A stretch of 64,000 nucleotides of DNA from Linnemannia elongata (taxonomy: Eukaryota; Mortierellomycota; Mortierellomycetes; Mortierellales; Mortierellaceae): the NCBI GenBank assembly GCA_036320915.1, contig JAXBDG010000007.1, positions 2,542,001 to 2,606,000 of the forward strand, in the 5' to 3' direction. The translations under genes were made by a program, and so were the position numbers. Positions 12,341 to 23,764 of the stretch are shown one piece after another. The notes below the pieces were generated by a model. That model was not told where the DNA came from. It saw only the letters and a list, made by a program, of their open reading frames with translations, and did not search any database. Positions within the stretch are counted from its first letter, which is position 1. Each line of letters begins with the position of its first letter.

Positions 12341-15300
12341 ATGTCACACTCAGGAGGAGACAGCATCTCCAACGACGACGAGCAACAGCAACATCAACCC
12401 ACCCTCACAGCTTCAGGCCAAGAAGAAGACGCACCAATGTCCGTCGTTCAACACAACCCCGGCTCGCCAGGACCCCTCACACCCACCTCCAACTTTGGTG
12501 GGGACGAGGAACACCATGACGTTGGCGGTGAGGAGGAGGGGGCTGACCACGTTGACGATGGTGCTGGTGAAGTTGAGGGTGAGCAGGAGGAGGAGGAGCA
12601 ACAGCAAGGGGAGGGGGATGCTCATGAGCAGGACATGGTTGTCGACCTTTTCTTCCAGAATGTTGTCTTCTACCTCAGTCCCTTCCTCCCCAAAGCCTTG
12701 GCTGATGAGGTACCGTAGTCAACTGAAAAAAAGGGATCTTGTGTTGTTTGCTTGTTTTGTCAGCGTCGAAGGGGCAGAGGGACACGCTGGGTTGGTGTTC
12801 TTTGCCACCATTTCCATTTTCTGTGATTTATTTGACCTCCTCACGCCGCTTTTTTGTGTCTGCTTGTATCTATTGTCAATAGCTCGAAACGGCGCTCTGT
12901 GAACACGGAGCGATGAAGACACGGACGTCTACCAGTACAAGCCAGATCGCATGGGAAACCACCACCTCACCAACGACACACATTATTTCAGAAAATCTGG
13001 ATATCCCAGACTACAAACACGCCGTCGCACGCGGGATCCATATCGTCACAGTATGTATTACCATGTGTTCACTTGGCTTCTTCCATCCTTTTTGTACAGT
13101 TGCACAGTTGCTGCGGCGAGTTGAAGGGCCTTGCCACCAAAACCATTTCTTTTCTGACCGTTGCTTCTCGTTTTCTTTATTATCATGTAGCCCGAGTGGG
13201 TGAGGCGGTCAATAACAACGGGCATTGTACAGGAGTAAGTTTATTCCCATCAAAGGAGACCAATGAACTAACTGCTCTGCTTGTCAACAATCTTGCAGCA
13301 TCCATCTAACCATACCGTCACACCCTTATTTACACTAGTCCATATGCATTCTCTGCGGACCCAAGGATGATTTTCTCTGGCTTATGCATAACGACTACAG
13401 GAGTAAGCGTGGCAATTCTCACTCATCATTCGCCTTTGTTGGCGCCACGATTTTTTTTCTTTCACACTCAGTCTTACACCTTCATGATCTTCTGTTTGTT
13501 TATCATTATAGTTACCGGACTATGACCGCCAGCTTATTTGCGACGCACTCGACTCTTATGGAGGATCCTTTTCCGCTACGCTCAGCAACAATGTGACACA
13601 TCTGATCGCTCTCGCACCATCAGGGGTAAGCAGATAGGCAACGACCAGTTTAAAATGCAACACTGCAGCAGGAATACAGGACCAAAAAACCTAGTCACTG
13701 AGACTAACACACACCTGTCGTTGAGGAATTGATAGGCAAAATACGATTATGCGATGGCTCACCCAGAGTTGAATATCAAGGTCGTGATGCCGCATTGGTT
13801 TCAGACGTGCTGCAACGCCAGGTGCCATATTCCCGAGGTACGTACGGTTTGGTCACATCATAGTTGTCTCGAAAGGCAATAGTGGTCCTTGTTACTTAAC
13901 AATTAATTACTTGTTGTATTTCTAGACAATGTACTTGTACCCAGACCCACCGATGCAGGAGATGGACGATGAGATGTATCCGAAACCAAGGCCAGCTCCT
14001 ACACCTCAACTCTTCGCCAACTCCGTCAAGTCAGTGGTGAACTTTCTTAACTCGCCAATCGAGAATCAGGACAAGTTTTTGCAGGACAAGTATATTTTCA
14101 TGGAAGCCGATCTACCGATTATTCCGGAAAATCTGCAAAAGTTTGCTGAAAGAATTACTCAAGCAGGAGGATACCTTGTAGACGAGTACGCAAACGACAT
14201 GGTTGATATTGTTATCTGTCGTGTCCGTGACGGAGATCTCTACTTTGAGGTAACCCCGACTTTCCGATATTGAACGCGGGACATGTTGCAGTAAGCGTCT
14301 CTGTTTGTTCAGCTACTGACCACAATATACATATTCTTATTTCAAAATTATAGGCATCGAGTGACGGGAAGATTGTCGCATCTCTGGATTGGATGTACCA
14401 TGTTTTGCGTACTGGGACCATGCCGTCTCCCACGGCATCGTTGCTTCACTACCCTATCCCTAATGGTTACATCCCCGGCATGACATCCTTGGTTATGACC
14501 GTCTCCAACTACAACGGCCCTATTCGCGAATATCTCAAGCGCATGATTATTGCTACGGGAGCCATCTACAAACCTGAACTGGCGAGTAAAACCCACGCCG
14601 AGCCCACCACCCATATCATTTGTGGAGAGTAAGTCCTCATTGCTGAGATATGATTCTCATATATGACGATTTTACTCCATCATGTACTAACCACATGCTG
14701 TTTTTATTCTGTAATAGTGCTTCGGGGGAAAAGTATGCGAAGGGCAATGAGTGGAACGTCAAAGTGGTCAATCATTTTTGGTTAGAGGATTGCTATCTGA
14801 GCTGGTGCATGCAGAGTGAGACCAAGCCCCGCTATGGCCTGTTTCCGCTCAACAGTCAGCTTACGGAAGTCTTTGGTACAGGACTCTCACCCGATTTAAT
14901 CGAAGAGTGGACTACTCCCGACGCGTTCGAGGACGTTGGCACACAGCCCGATACGAATGAGGCAAGAGAGGAGAGCGCTTCTACAAATGTTGATCCTATT
15001 GCAGCCACAAGTTTGTTGCTGAAGGGTATGGCGACAGGCGGCGACGAGCACCACTCTGAGCAACTGGAGCAACCTGAGCAACCCGAGCAGCCTGGGCAAC
15101 TCGAACAGCCTGCGCCGGAGAAATCTAAAGCCGCCACCCGCGCCACTCGGCGGAGTTCAGCAGGACCCGCAGGCATGGAAGGCGTCGAGACGCATCAGTC
15201 AACTCCCTCACCGCGCAAGGCCACCCCTAGACGAGGATCCAAATCGGCCAGCGTTGCAGCACAGGAAGCTTCGTCGTCGTCGAGTAGCCACGCGGACAAC

Positions 15301-16632
15301 GATGCAGCAATGCCTGGAAGCAGTAGCCCAGGAGGAGTCCGTGTTGTCTCGAGGAGACGTGGCGCTGCTCTTGAGGCCACTAAGGCACTTCAACAGATTG
15401 TCCCCGACATGAATGATTTTCAAGATGAGCTGCGGGATGAGAAGCGAAGGAAGAAGCGAGGCAAGACTGCGCCGATTGATGACCGGGATCCTGACGACTC
15501 TATGGATGTTGACGCTGAAGAGACAGATGCACTGCCGAATCCTAGGAAGACACCCACATCGCCAACCAAGCGGAAACGCATCAGCATGGGAACCACCGAG
15601 GGTCCCAGCACACCTGTGAAGAGCCAGGAGGACACTGGAAACGAGAGTGAGAGCGCTGTAGTTGCTGCCGGTCTGAAGACGCCGGTCAAAAGATCCAGGA
15701 AGGTGATCAAGGCGGATAAGGACAGGGAGGCTTCTGCCGTCCCTGCCGAGTCAACCATTCTCGCTGATGAAACATCTGAGTCGACGACGGCACCAGTACC
15801 GGTATCAAAGTTCAAGCATGCGCGCTACATTTCGACAGGACTTACCAAGGAGCCAAGTGCCAAGCAAGTCAAGGCACTCAAGGCACTCGGGATTGTGTCG
15901 ACGACGGCGGTGGATCAATGTACTCACTTGGTAGCCAAGAATGTTGGTCGTACGGAGAAGTTCTTGACAGCCTTGGCTCAGGGCAAGATAATTGTCCACG
16001 AGGACTGGCTCCAAGCCTGCGTCGACGCCAACGCTATTCTTGGTATGTTCCCTATCGTCGTTTTTGGATGAACTGCATGTATGTGTGCATCTTATCAGCA
16101 AGTTATTAATTGAAGTCGGATCTTTTAAACATGATTAATAGACGAAAAGGACTATCAGATTCAGGATCCAGAGAACGAGGCCAAGTTTGCTATGAACCTG
16201 TCCGAGTCCCTGGAGCGCGCACAGGAGAAGAAAGTCTTTGAGAACTGTGTGATCTACATCTCGCCCTCGACGGTTCCCAAACTGGCGGCGCTCAAGACCC
16301 TTGTTGAGGCTGGTGGTGGCAAGGCGACAGCCTTGTTGCAAACGGGGCTTGGATTTTTGAAAGATCGGATCATCAAGTCTAACCAGCGCAAGGAGGCTGC
16401 TGCCAAGAAGGGTTCAAAGAACAGGAAGAAACAGGAGACTGAGGATGAGGATGAGGACGAGGACGATGAAGAGGAGGATAATGAGGTCTTGGCGGTGGTG
16501 TCGTGCGAGGATGATAAGGATATGTGGGGACCCATTTTAGATGCTGGCGCGCAGGTCTATTCCCATGAGCTGATTATCTTTGGGATCCTGAGGCAAAAGT
16601 TGGATCTTGGTCGGACTCATGCCCTTGCTTAA
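12341..16632 (+). CDS. brc1: multi-BRCT DNA-damage scaffold (Brc1/Rtt107/PTIP type)
   Basis: Ten exons keep frame and give 1091 residues: 12341-12709, 12883-13050, 13191-13234, 13339-13402, 13512-13625, 13736-13837, 13926-14249, 14354-14628, 14718-16042, 16142-16632. An acidic N-terminus (about 1-105) precedes four N-terminal BRCT repeats. Their marks include HIISENLDIPDYKHAV then PEWVRRSI, DPYAFSADPRMIFSG, MPHWFQTCC, SLDWMYHVL and VNHFWLEDCYLSW. A long disordered, charged linker follows (about residues 530-860). A C-terminal BRCT pair then begins near HARYISTGLTKEPS, with HEDWLQACVDA and an acidic insert in the last repeat. Six repeats in a 4+2 layout is the Brc1/Rtt107 architecture, which binds phosphorylated H2A at stalled forks and supports Smc5/6. 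Function is by homology. The small exons 3 and 4 are placed by splice signals and BRCT continuity and are the least certain. Confidence 0.88.
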
Positions 16633-16678
16633 ATGCGTGCTGGAGAGGGTCCATAATTACTTTTTCTTTTTCTTTTTC

Positions 16679-16713
<35 letters not shown>

Positions 16714-16850
16714 AGAAGTATTCCTTTTCATCGTAGTCAAAAGTTACAATCGCACGAAGAAAGAGATGGAGTACGAGTGAGATATCTATGACTTTGTGTT
16801 TATTTAATGCAATGAGAAAAAAAAATAATAGTTGTGCTGAAAAATTGGAG
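16633..16850. terminator. shared 3' region of convergent genes with T-rich tract
   Basis: 218 bp between the BRCT stop and the transporter stop. It includes a (TTTTTC)n-like stretch running into an uninterrupted T run (to 16706), then AT-rich sequence. It presumably contains cleavage and polyadenylation sites for both genes. No coding content is visible. Confidence 0.6.
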
Positions 16851-19455
16851 TTATTTGGTCTTCTTGGTAGAAGCAGCAGCGGCAGCAGCCCGGGTGCGGA
16901 TAGGAAGTTTACGCACCTCGGGCAAGATTCTACTGGACAAGAAAGCAATCGCAAAGACGGCAGCAGAAGCAGCGCCATAACAGACCAAGGGTCCTACACG
17001 CCAATACAAACTGCAGGCTGCAATCGGTCCTGCAGCACGACCCAGTTGTCCCCAAGAGCGGAACCGTCCCAGTGCTAGACCCTTCCCGATTGTTTGCTTC
17101 TTGGTTGTGGTTGTGGTTTTGGTTGTAGAAGTGGAGGTGGGAGTAGGGAGAGCGTCGTTGGAGCCCATGTCGCAGACGAGACTTGCGAGGGATGTGAGGC
17201 AGTTGACGACGGTTGCGCTCGTCACCGCCAATCCTGTAGCTCCAGCGTACAAACCCCACATCCTAGTCTTCCGGGACCATTCCTGAGTGTCCAACCACTC
17301 GATCGCATCAATCACATATCCAGGAAAGAGGATAGACTTCTCTCCAAGAAGAGTAGTGGTAGCACCACCGCCGCCTGATACAATGGCGATGGATCCCAGT
17401 CCGATGGCTGCAGCGACCATTCCCTGAAGGACCATTCGTTTCTCGCCGACGATGTGCGCGCGGCGACGGACGTAGCCTCCTTGGAGAAGGGAGGATAGGA
17501 TCCCGATGTAACCGAGTAGGGTGCCTTGTTGCATGTGTGAAAAGTCGAAGAGGTGGAAAGTGAGGAAGGTGAGGGTGAATTCCATCCCAGAGAAGAGGAA
17601 GAGGTGAGCAAAGTGGGTGAATGAGAGAACGGAGAGGTAGGATTGTTGCAAGGCTTGGATCTTTTCCTGGTCCAACGCTGCTGTTGTAGAAGAGGATGTA
17701 GAGGCAGACTTGGTGGTGGTGGTGGCGGTAGATCCTTTGGTGACAGGAGTTGATGATGACGAGGAAGATCCAGAAGAAGCATCAGTAGTCTCCTGCTGAA
17801 CGGTCTGCTGAACAGCCAATCTCCAACTCTCCGAATTGGTCTCCGGCAACTTTGCATACAAATACAAACTCTCTACCGTCAACAGCACAAGCGCCAACAA
17901 GGCCGAGCCCGAAAATGGATGCAATCCATACTGTGCCAACCCAGGCCAAGCCGCGACTAAATCCTTGTTCGCAAAATAGGCGCCCAAGGCGGGGCCGACC
18001 GTAAACGCAATCGCGAAAGCAATGCCGACCATGGCGAGGCCTTTAGAGCGAGTGGCGGGGGTGGTGATGTCGGAGATCATTGCAATGGATAGTTGGACAT
18101 TTCCTTCGCTGAGACCGCCGATGATTCGGGAGAGAACGAAGAGTTCAAAGGTTGAGGAGAAGAGCCATACTGCACAGGATATCAAGTTCCCCAACTAATT
18201 GAACATAGGGGGAGAGGGTGGTGTTAATTAATGCACGTTTCATAATTGGGTGGGTTCATTTCCGTTAATCAACAAAGAGCAAGCATTGTGTCAAATAACA
18301 ACAAAACGACAACAACCAAAAAGGCCGGCAAAAGACAAAGGTCGAAAGCTTCAAGAGCACAAAAAGCATACAAAATTTGGGAAACGGACACACTCAATCC
18401 ATCAAATACAACAATAACAAGCAAAAAAAAAAAAAATTACCATAGAGATGAGGAGAACACGTCGCCGTCCAAGGACATCCGACAACTTTCCGATAACAGG
18501 CGAAGCAATGAACTGAAGAACTGAGAAAAGGGAACCTAGAGCACCACCAAGGAGAACGATATCCATCTTGGGGGGTCGTTTGATGGATGATGAGGTGGGG
18601 GTTTTGGCATCGTTGAGTCCGATGGCGGACTGGAACTCTGTCAGTCTTGATAGGGACCATGCCAATAATGATGTCTAATTTTAGGGTGATTTGTGAAATG
18701 AAGAGAAGGGAAGGGGGAGGAAGGGGGGGAAGGAAACGTTAACGAAAGGTTGTTATATTAGTTTTCTTCTTCTGCTTGAACTTTGCTTCAATGGTTGTCG
18801 GTTGCCTCCCTTGTTGTTCTGCTTTCTGCTAATTGCCATTATGTGAACACGAAGCGTGTCAACAAACAATCGAAAAGGCACCAACGGAGAAAAAAAAGCG
18901 ATCTCCGCCTTGTTAGTCCTGTTCTCCTCCCTCGTCTCGCTCTCTTATATTTGTTGAGTCGATTAGTGTCCCTGTGGTTCGTTTGTCCGTGTGTGTCCCT
19001 TGTCGCCCGTTTTGGATTCTTCCGTCACACACACGAAACATCAAGGGGGAGAAGACAAGGATAAAGGGTCAACGAAGACGATTCGGTTGTCTACATTCAC
19101 ATTTCACTCTTGTCGATCCAGAGTTGTTTCCTGATTCCTGATCAGTTCATTCTTGTCTTCTTTTCAGCTTCTTTAGTACATGACATCACCAAACAACAGC
19201 AACAACAACAACAACAACACAAAAAAAAAAAAGAGTAAGGGTTACCTGGTCGCCATGCTCGCTGTCCCGGTAGAACTGGAGGAGTCTTGGGAAGAGAGGC
19301 AGGATGATGGTGAAGGCAAGGATGTCGAGGAGAAGGGCAGTAAAGACAATCCGGGTGACCTTTGGGACCGACTCGGGTGAGGCGGAGGAGTTAGAGGAAG
19401 AAGCGACAGCTGGTGCTGGCCTATTGCCGGTCTTTGTTGTGCTTTTTGCCGACAT
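16851..19455 (-). CDS. MFSD10: major facilitator transporter, MFSD10/TETRAN-like
   Basis: Three exons on the minus strand, 19455-19246, 18674-18441 and 18194-16851, all phase 0 with GT-AG borders, give 595 residues. TM1 contains LLLDILAFTIILPLFPRLL. The TM2-3 region contains GGALGSLFSVLQFIASP, followed by the MFS signature loop GKLSDVLGRRRVLL. Then come SRIIGGLSEGNVQLS and GLAMVGIAFAIAFTVGP, all characteristic of the tetracycline-transporter-like MFSD10 branch. A Ser/Thr-rich cytoplasmic loop sits in the middle (about 17690-17830), as in 6+6 transporters. Predicted to be an integral membrane proton-coupled transporter; the substrate is unknown. The start at MSAKSTTK is chosen because upstream sequence is unrelated and low complexity, and the track to the first helix is short and polar. 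The tail is Ala/Arg/Lys-rich. Confidence 0.9.
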
Positions 19456-20760
19456 GCGCGTTGAGCGTGTATGCGTGTTTTTGTCTTGTACGATCAGAAG
19501 CGGGCGGTTGCTGGCTGTTGCTGGTTGCGGTCCGAGATGTCTTGTTCTGGTGCTTGTTGTTGTTTGATGGGGATAGAGGGAAGAAGAGAGAGAAAAAGGA
19601 AGAAAAAAGAAAGAGAAGAGGGGAAAGAGGGAGAGAAGAAAAAGGGAAGAAAAGGAAATGGGAGGGGAGGTTGGATAGCAACAAGGACACCAAAAGGAGA
19701 TCAAAAAAAACGAAAAACGTACTCGTGCGTGTATGCAAAGGAAAGGAGGTCAAATCTTAAAAAAAAAAATCTGATAAGGGAAAGGACAGGACAAAGGTTG
19801 GGTGATGGAAGGTGATGAGTGATGGGGGATAACTTGACTGATTCGATCTGATCTGGGCCCTCTCTTTCTTACTTACTCACTCTCCCTCTTCTCTCTTCTC
19901 TACACTCCGGCCCGCAATTCCCCCATCTCTCTTCTTCTTTTCCTTCTGTTGTCCATCTTGTACCGCCGATGAGGTAAAAAGAAAACCGCTTATAAAAGTC
20001 TCCATCCTCGGACATGAAAATAAAGAGATAAACAAAACTAGTAGATCTATAGAACCCAATGCGGATATGCACTGTCACTTGCACTGATCTGGTGAAAAAA
20101 GAACGAAAAGGAAGGAATCTAGCATGGCAAGGTGAACATCGGAGTCCACAACATCGACAGGCAAGTCTTTTTTAGGGAAGAAGGCTCTACTGTCATACCT
20201 AACAGGGGCTCCATGTAGCAGAGTAGCTGAATGCCATACCGCACCCATAATTGCTCGCCAATCGTCAATTGGCTTGCTAGTGCGTAGGAGAAGGTGTGTG
20301 TGACAGATAGGAACAGGACGAGGCCAAGATCTCGTTGAGGGACGCCGATTGCCACATTAAGGTGCATCGCGAGTCATGTGAAGAGAAGGGATACTTCAAT
20401 TGAACTTTGAGTCCTCATGGCCTATATGATTTCGGAACGAGTGCCTCCTTTGGGTGGATGACATGCCTGGGTGTTTCTTCTCCCACACCGGTATTGGCAG
20501 CCAGACCGGTGCGTTTTTGGTGGGTATGTCTGAGATAAAGGACCTAATCTGTGAGACGAAATGAGACCAAGAGATCGGACAGTGGCTTAGACCCACCCCT
20601 CATCAAATGGACTGTGATTTCTGACAATGAGCGAGAGTGATAAAGGCGACCGGGAGTTGATCGCAACTTTTTCTTCTTTCATTCTCTTTTCATTCATTCT
20701 TCACACCACACCCTACTCCCTTCCACCCCCTCCTCCCTTTTACGCAACACATATACAACT
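19456..20760. promoter_or_regulatory. divergent intergenic region between transporter and phosphoglycerate mutase
   Basis: 1.3 kb without a credible gene. The transporter side is a long GA-rich block (about 19560-19700). The mutase side ends with a CT-rich stretch (about 20670-20750) directly before ATG, typical of strongly expressed fungal glycolytic genes. The middle (20100-20600) is more balanced in composition but codes for nothing I recognise. Confidence 0.55.
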
Positions 20761-23175
20761 ATGGCTGCTCAAGTCAAGCACAACGTCGTCTGTATCGTCA
20801 TCGACGGCTGGGGTGTCTCCCCCGAAGAGAACCACCGCGGCGACGCCATCTTCAACGCCAAAACCCCCTACATGGACAAGTTCGAGAAGGAGTACCCCTA
20901 CACCACCCTCGGCGCACACGGCCTTGACGTCGGCCTCCCCGACGGCCTCATGGGTAACTCTGAGGTCGGACACTTGAACATTGGTGCCGGTCGTGTTGTC
21001 TACCAGGTATGCCTCTTTGACTTTGTTTTCTGTAAAAGGATTGAAAGGGAGAGTTGAATCACTTTCTGCTCAGGTCTTTCCTTTACTGTTTCCGGAGCAC
21101 AACGAAGGAGGGACACGCTCACTTTTATGGTTTTTTTTGTTCTTTTTTCTTTTTTCATTCCAATTTTCATATTTCGTGGGGAAGGATGGATCGGGAACAC
21201 ACTCGTTGATGTTGTTGTTCTGCTCCCGTAGAGTTATTATTTAATGTTTTCTGTGTGTCTCTCTTTTCAATATCTGTTGAGGTGGAACCTCGGCTGGAAT
21301 GTTATATTGGTTACGCGAGATGAGATCATTGTACCCCGACTCTCTCTCTTCTCTTTCTTTCTTCTCTTTGTCTTTCTACTCTCCCCTTCATGTCCTCTGT
21401 CACCGTTGACATTCGCACACCTACTCTCAATTCCCCCCCCCCCCCTTTTTCGTCTCCTGAGAATCAGCAATCACTACATTTCGCTACTTTTCGCACAGAT
21501 TTATCCCACGAGGGGCGTCAGTTGATCCACTACCAAGCACCCAACAACAGACGGAATTCACGGACGATGAAAGAGCACCAAACACTGACAACTTTTACTT
21601 TATACTTTCGTTATCAACTACTAGGATATTGTCCGCATCGATCTTGCTGCCTCCAAGAACCAGTTCGGCCAGTTGGAGAACATCAAGGCCTCGTTCGAGC
21701 ACGCCAAGGCCGGTAACGGCCGTCTTCACTTTATGGGTCTCGTAAGTCTACAACACCGAAGAGTATCCGTATTCCCTCAACTGGATAGACCAAAGACTTC
21801 ATTTTCTCACACAAAGACTTGATATTTCATTCGGCGCCTGTGATTTTCAAATAGGTCTCGGACGGTGGAGTCCACAGTCACCAGAACCACCTCTACGCTC
21901 TTTTGGATGCTGCTAAGGCAGCTCAGGTTCCTGAGGTCTACATCCACTTCTTTGGCGACGGTCGTGACACCTCCCCCCGCTCCGCTGCCGGCTACATGAA
22001 GCAGTTGGTTGAGAAGATCGAGTCGATCAACTACGGCAAGATCGCCACCATTTGCGGTCGCTACTATGCCATGGATCGCGATAAGCGCTGGGAGCGTGTC
22101 AAGATCGCTGTCGATGGACTTGTCAGCGGTGAGGGTGAGAAGGCATCTGACCCCGTCCAGGTAATTCATCATGAACAATGTGTGGAAGTGTTGTGTCGTG
22201 TTGTCTTTTGTTGTCCCAATTGGACCCATCTGAACCTTAAATCGCAGTCGCTGACTCTGACCCTATTTCTTTATCTTTTTATCCGCACTTCTTATCTGAC
22301 ATATCTCATAGGCTATTGAGGACAACTACAAGAACGACATTACCGACGAGTTTTTGAAGCCCATTATTATCAACGACCAGGGATTGATTGGCGATAACGA
22401 TACCATCTTCTGCTTCAACTACCGCTCGGACCGCATGCGCGAGATCTCGTCCGTCTTGGGCATCGCCCCTGCCCCCATGGAGGTCAAGCTCCCCAAGAAC
22501 CTCCACATCACCACCATGTCCCAGTACAAGGGTGACTTCCCCTTCCCCGTCGCCTTCCCTGCCCAGTCCATGACCAACGTCCTTGCTGAGTGGCTCGCCA
22601 AGAAGAAGGTCGCCCAGTGCCACGTTGCTGAGACCGAGAAGTATGCCCACGTCACCTTCTTCTTCAACGGAGGTTCCGAGGCTCAATTCGACGGTGAGGA
22701 CCGTGACCTGATCCCCTCGCCCAAGGTCGCCACCTACGACTTGAAACCCGAGATGTCTGCTGCTGCTGTTGGTGAGAAGGTTGCTGAGGAGATCGAGACC
22801 GGCAAGTACCCCTTCATCATGTGCAACTTTGCCCCTCCCGATATGGTTGGACACACTGGAGTCTACGAGGCTGCTATCAAGGGAGTCGAGGCTACTGATG
22901 CTGCTATCGGAACCATCTACGAGGCCTGTGTCAAGCACAACTACATCCTTTTCGTCACTGCCGACCACGGTAACGCTGAGAAGATGCTGTCGGATGACTT
23001 CTCGACCCCCCACACTGCTCACACCTGCGCCCGTGTGCCCTTTGTTATGACCAGCAAGACCCACAAGTTCAACGATGCCAAGGGTGCCCTCTGCGACGTT
23101 GCTCCCACCATGCTCCGCGTCATGGGCTTGGACGTTCCCTCCGAGATGAACGGCCAAAGCTTGCTCCAGGATTAA
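20761..23175 (+). CDS. iPGM: 2,3-bisphosphoglycerate-independent phosphoglycerate mutase
   Basis: Interconverts 3- and 2-phosphoglycerate in cytosolic glycolysis/gluconeogenesis using two metal ions and a phosphoserine intermediate. Four exons, 20761-21006, 21625-21741, 21855-22160 and 22312-23175, give 510 residues, close to the usual length. Seen in the sequence: the alkaline-phosphatase-fold start [10 protein letters not shown]; the nucleophile motif [15 protein letters not shown] with Ser at about residue 67; [48 protein letters not shown]; and the C-terminal metal site TADHGNAE with HTAH. The first intron is long (618 bp) relative to the others. Codons are strongly C-ending, suggesting high expression. 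It is unrelated to the cofactor-dependent enzyme of yeasts. Confidence 0.97.
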
Positions 23176-23540
23176 GGACGATTAATTATATAATCACCCT
23201 TTAACTCCAAACACAAAATATCCCAACCTGGGTGTTCAATTGGGCACCCAATGCACATAGTACCAAAAGCCCAACAACTTGTTTAGAAAATCATTCTCTC
23301 CAAACTGCATAATAATAAACTAAAGCTAGAGCCAGCTTATGCAACTACACTTACATCTAACGAATTTTACCCTTCTGCCCTTACCTGGGGAACCAAACAA
23401 CTGGCTTCATTTTTTGTGCCAGTTGGCATAGAAAAAATATACGGAGCAGACAGAAAAAAAAAAAAGAAAACCTGTATGTCGTGGATTGAGTGAGAACCAT
23501 GCACCTTATCTCGTTCGCTAACCAGGCTCAGGAGCAGCCT
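23176..23540. other. 3' flank of phosphoglycerate mutase
   Basis: AT-rich intergenic sequence with an A-rich run near 23455-23468. No gene is visible. Confidence 0.5.
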
Positions 23541-23640
23541 ATGTCTCTCACTATGCAAGGTGAATAACTTTCGACTTTCATATCTGCTGTGCTTGTCTTA
23601 GGGGGCCCGGTGATATTCGCTTTTGCTATAAATATGGAGC
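23541..23640 (+). promoter_or_regulatory. promoter block of first F-box gene with TATA box
   Basis: Contains TATAAATA at 23627-23634, about 131 bp before the F-box ATG. The 100 bp upstream are recognisably the same sequence as 31038-31150 in front of the paralogue: same opening ATGTCTCTCACTATGCAA, same GAATAACTTTCG, same ATATCTGCT, same position of the TATA box. This shows that duplication included the promoter. Confidence 0.75.
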
Positions 23641-23764
23641 CTCTTACGCCAGCACAACCGCAACATCTTCCTCATTCCCTTTCTCAGTTCTCTCACATAC
23701 ACACTCTTTTATTTTTTACTTGCTCTCTCGACTTCCTCTACCGGTCACTCTCACCAACTCGATC

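Noticed and set aside
20119..20596. Short minus-strand ORFs upstream of phosphoglycerate mutase as a small gene
   Set aside because: No domain, and no start context or intron support.
22306..23157. 283-residue minus-strand ORF over phosphoglycerate mutase
   Set aside because: Shadow of the codon-biased exon 4; no recognisable content.
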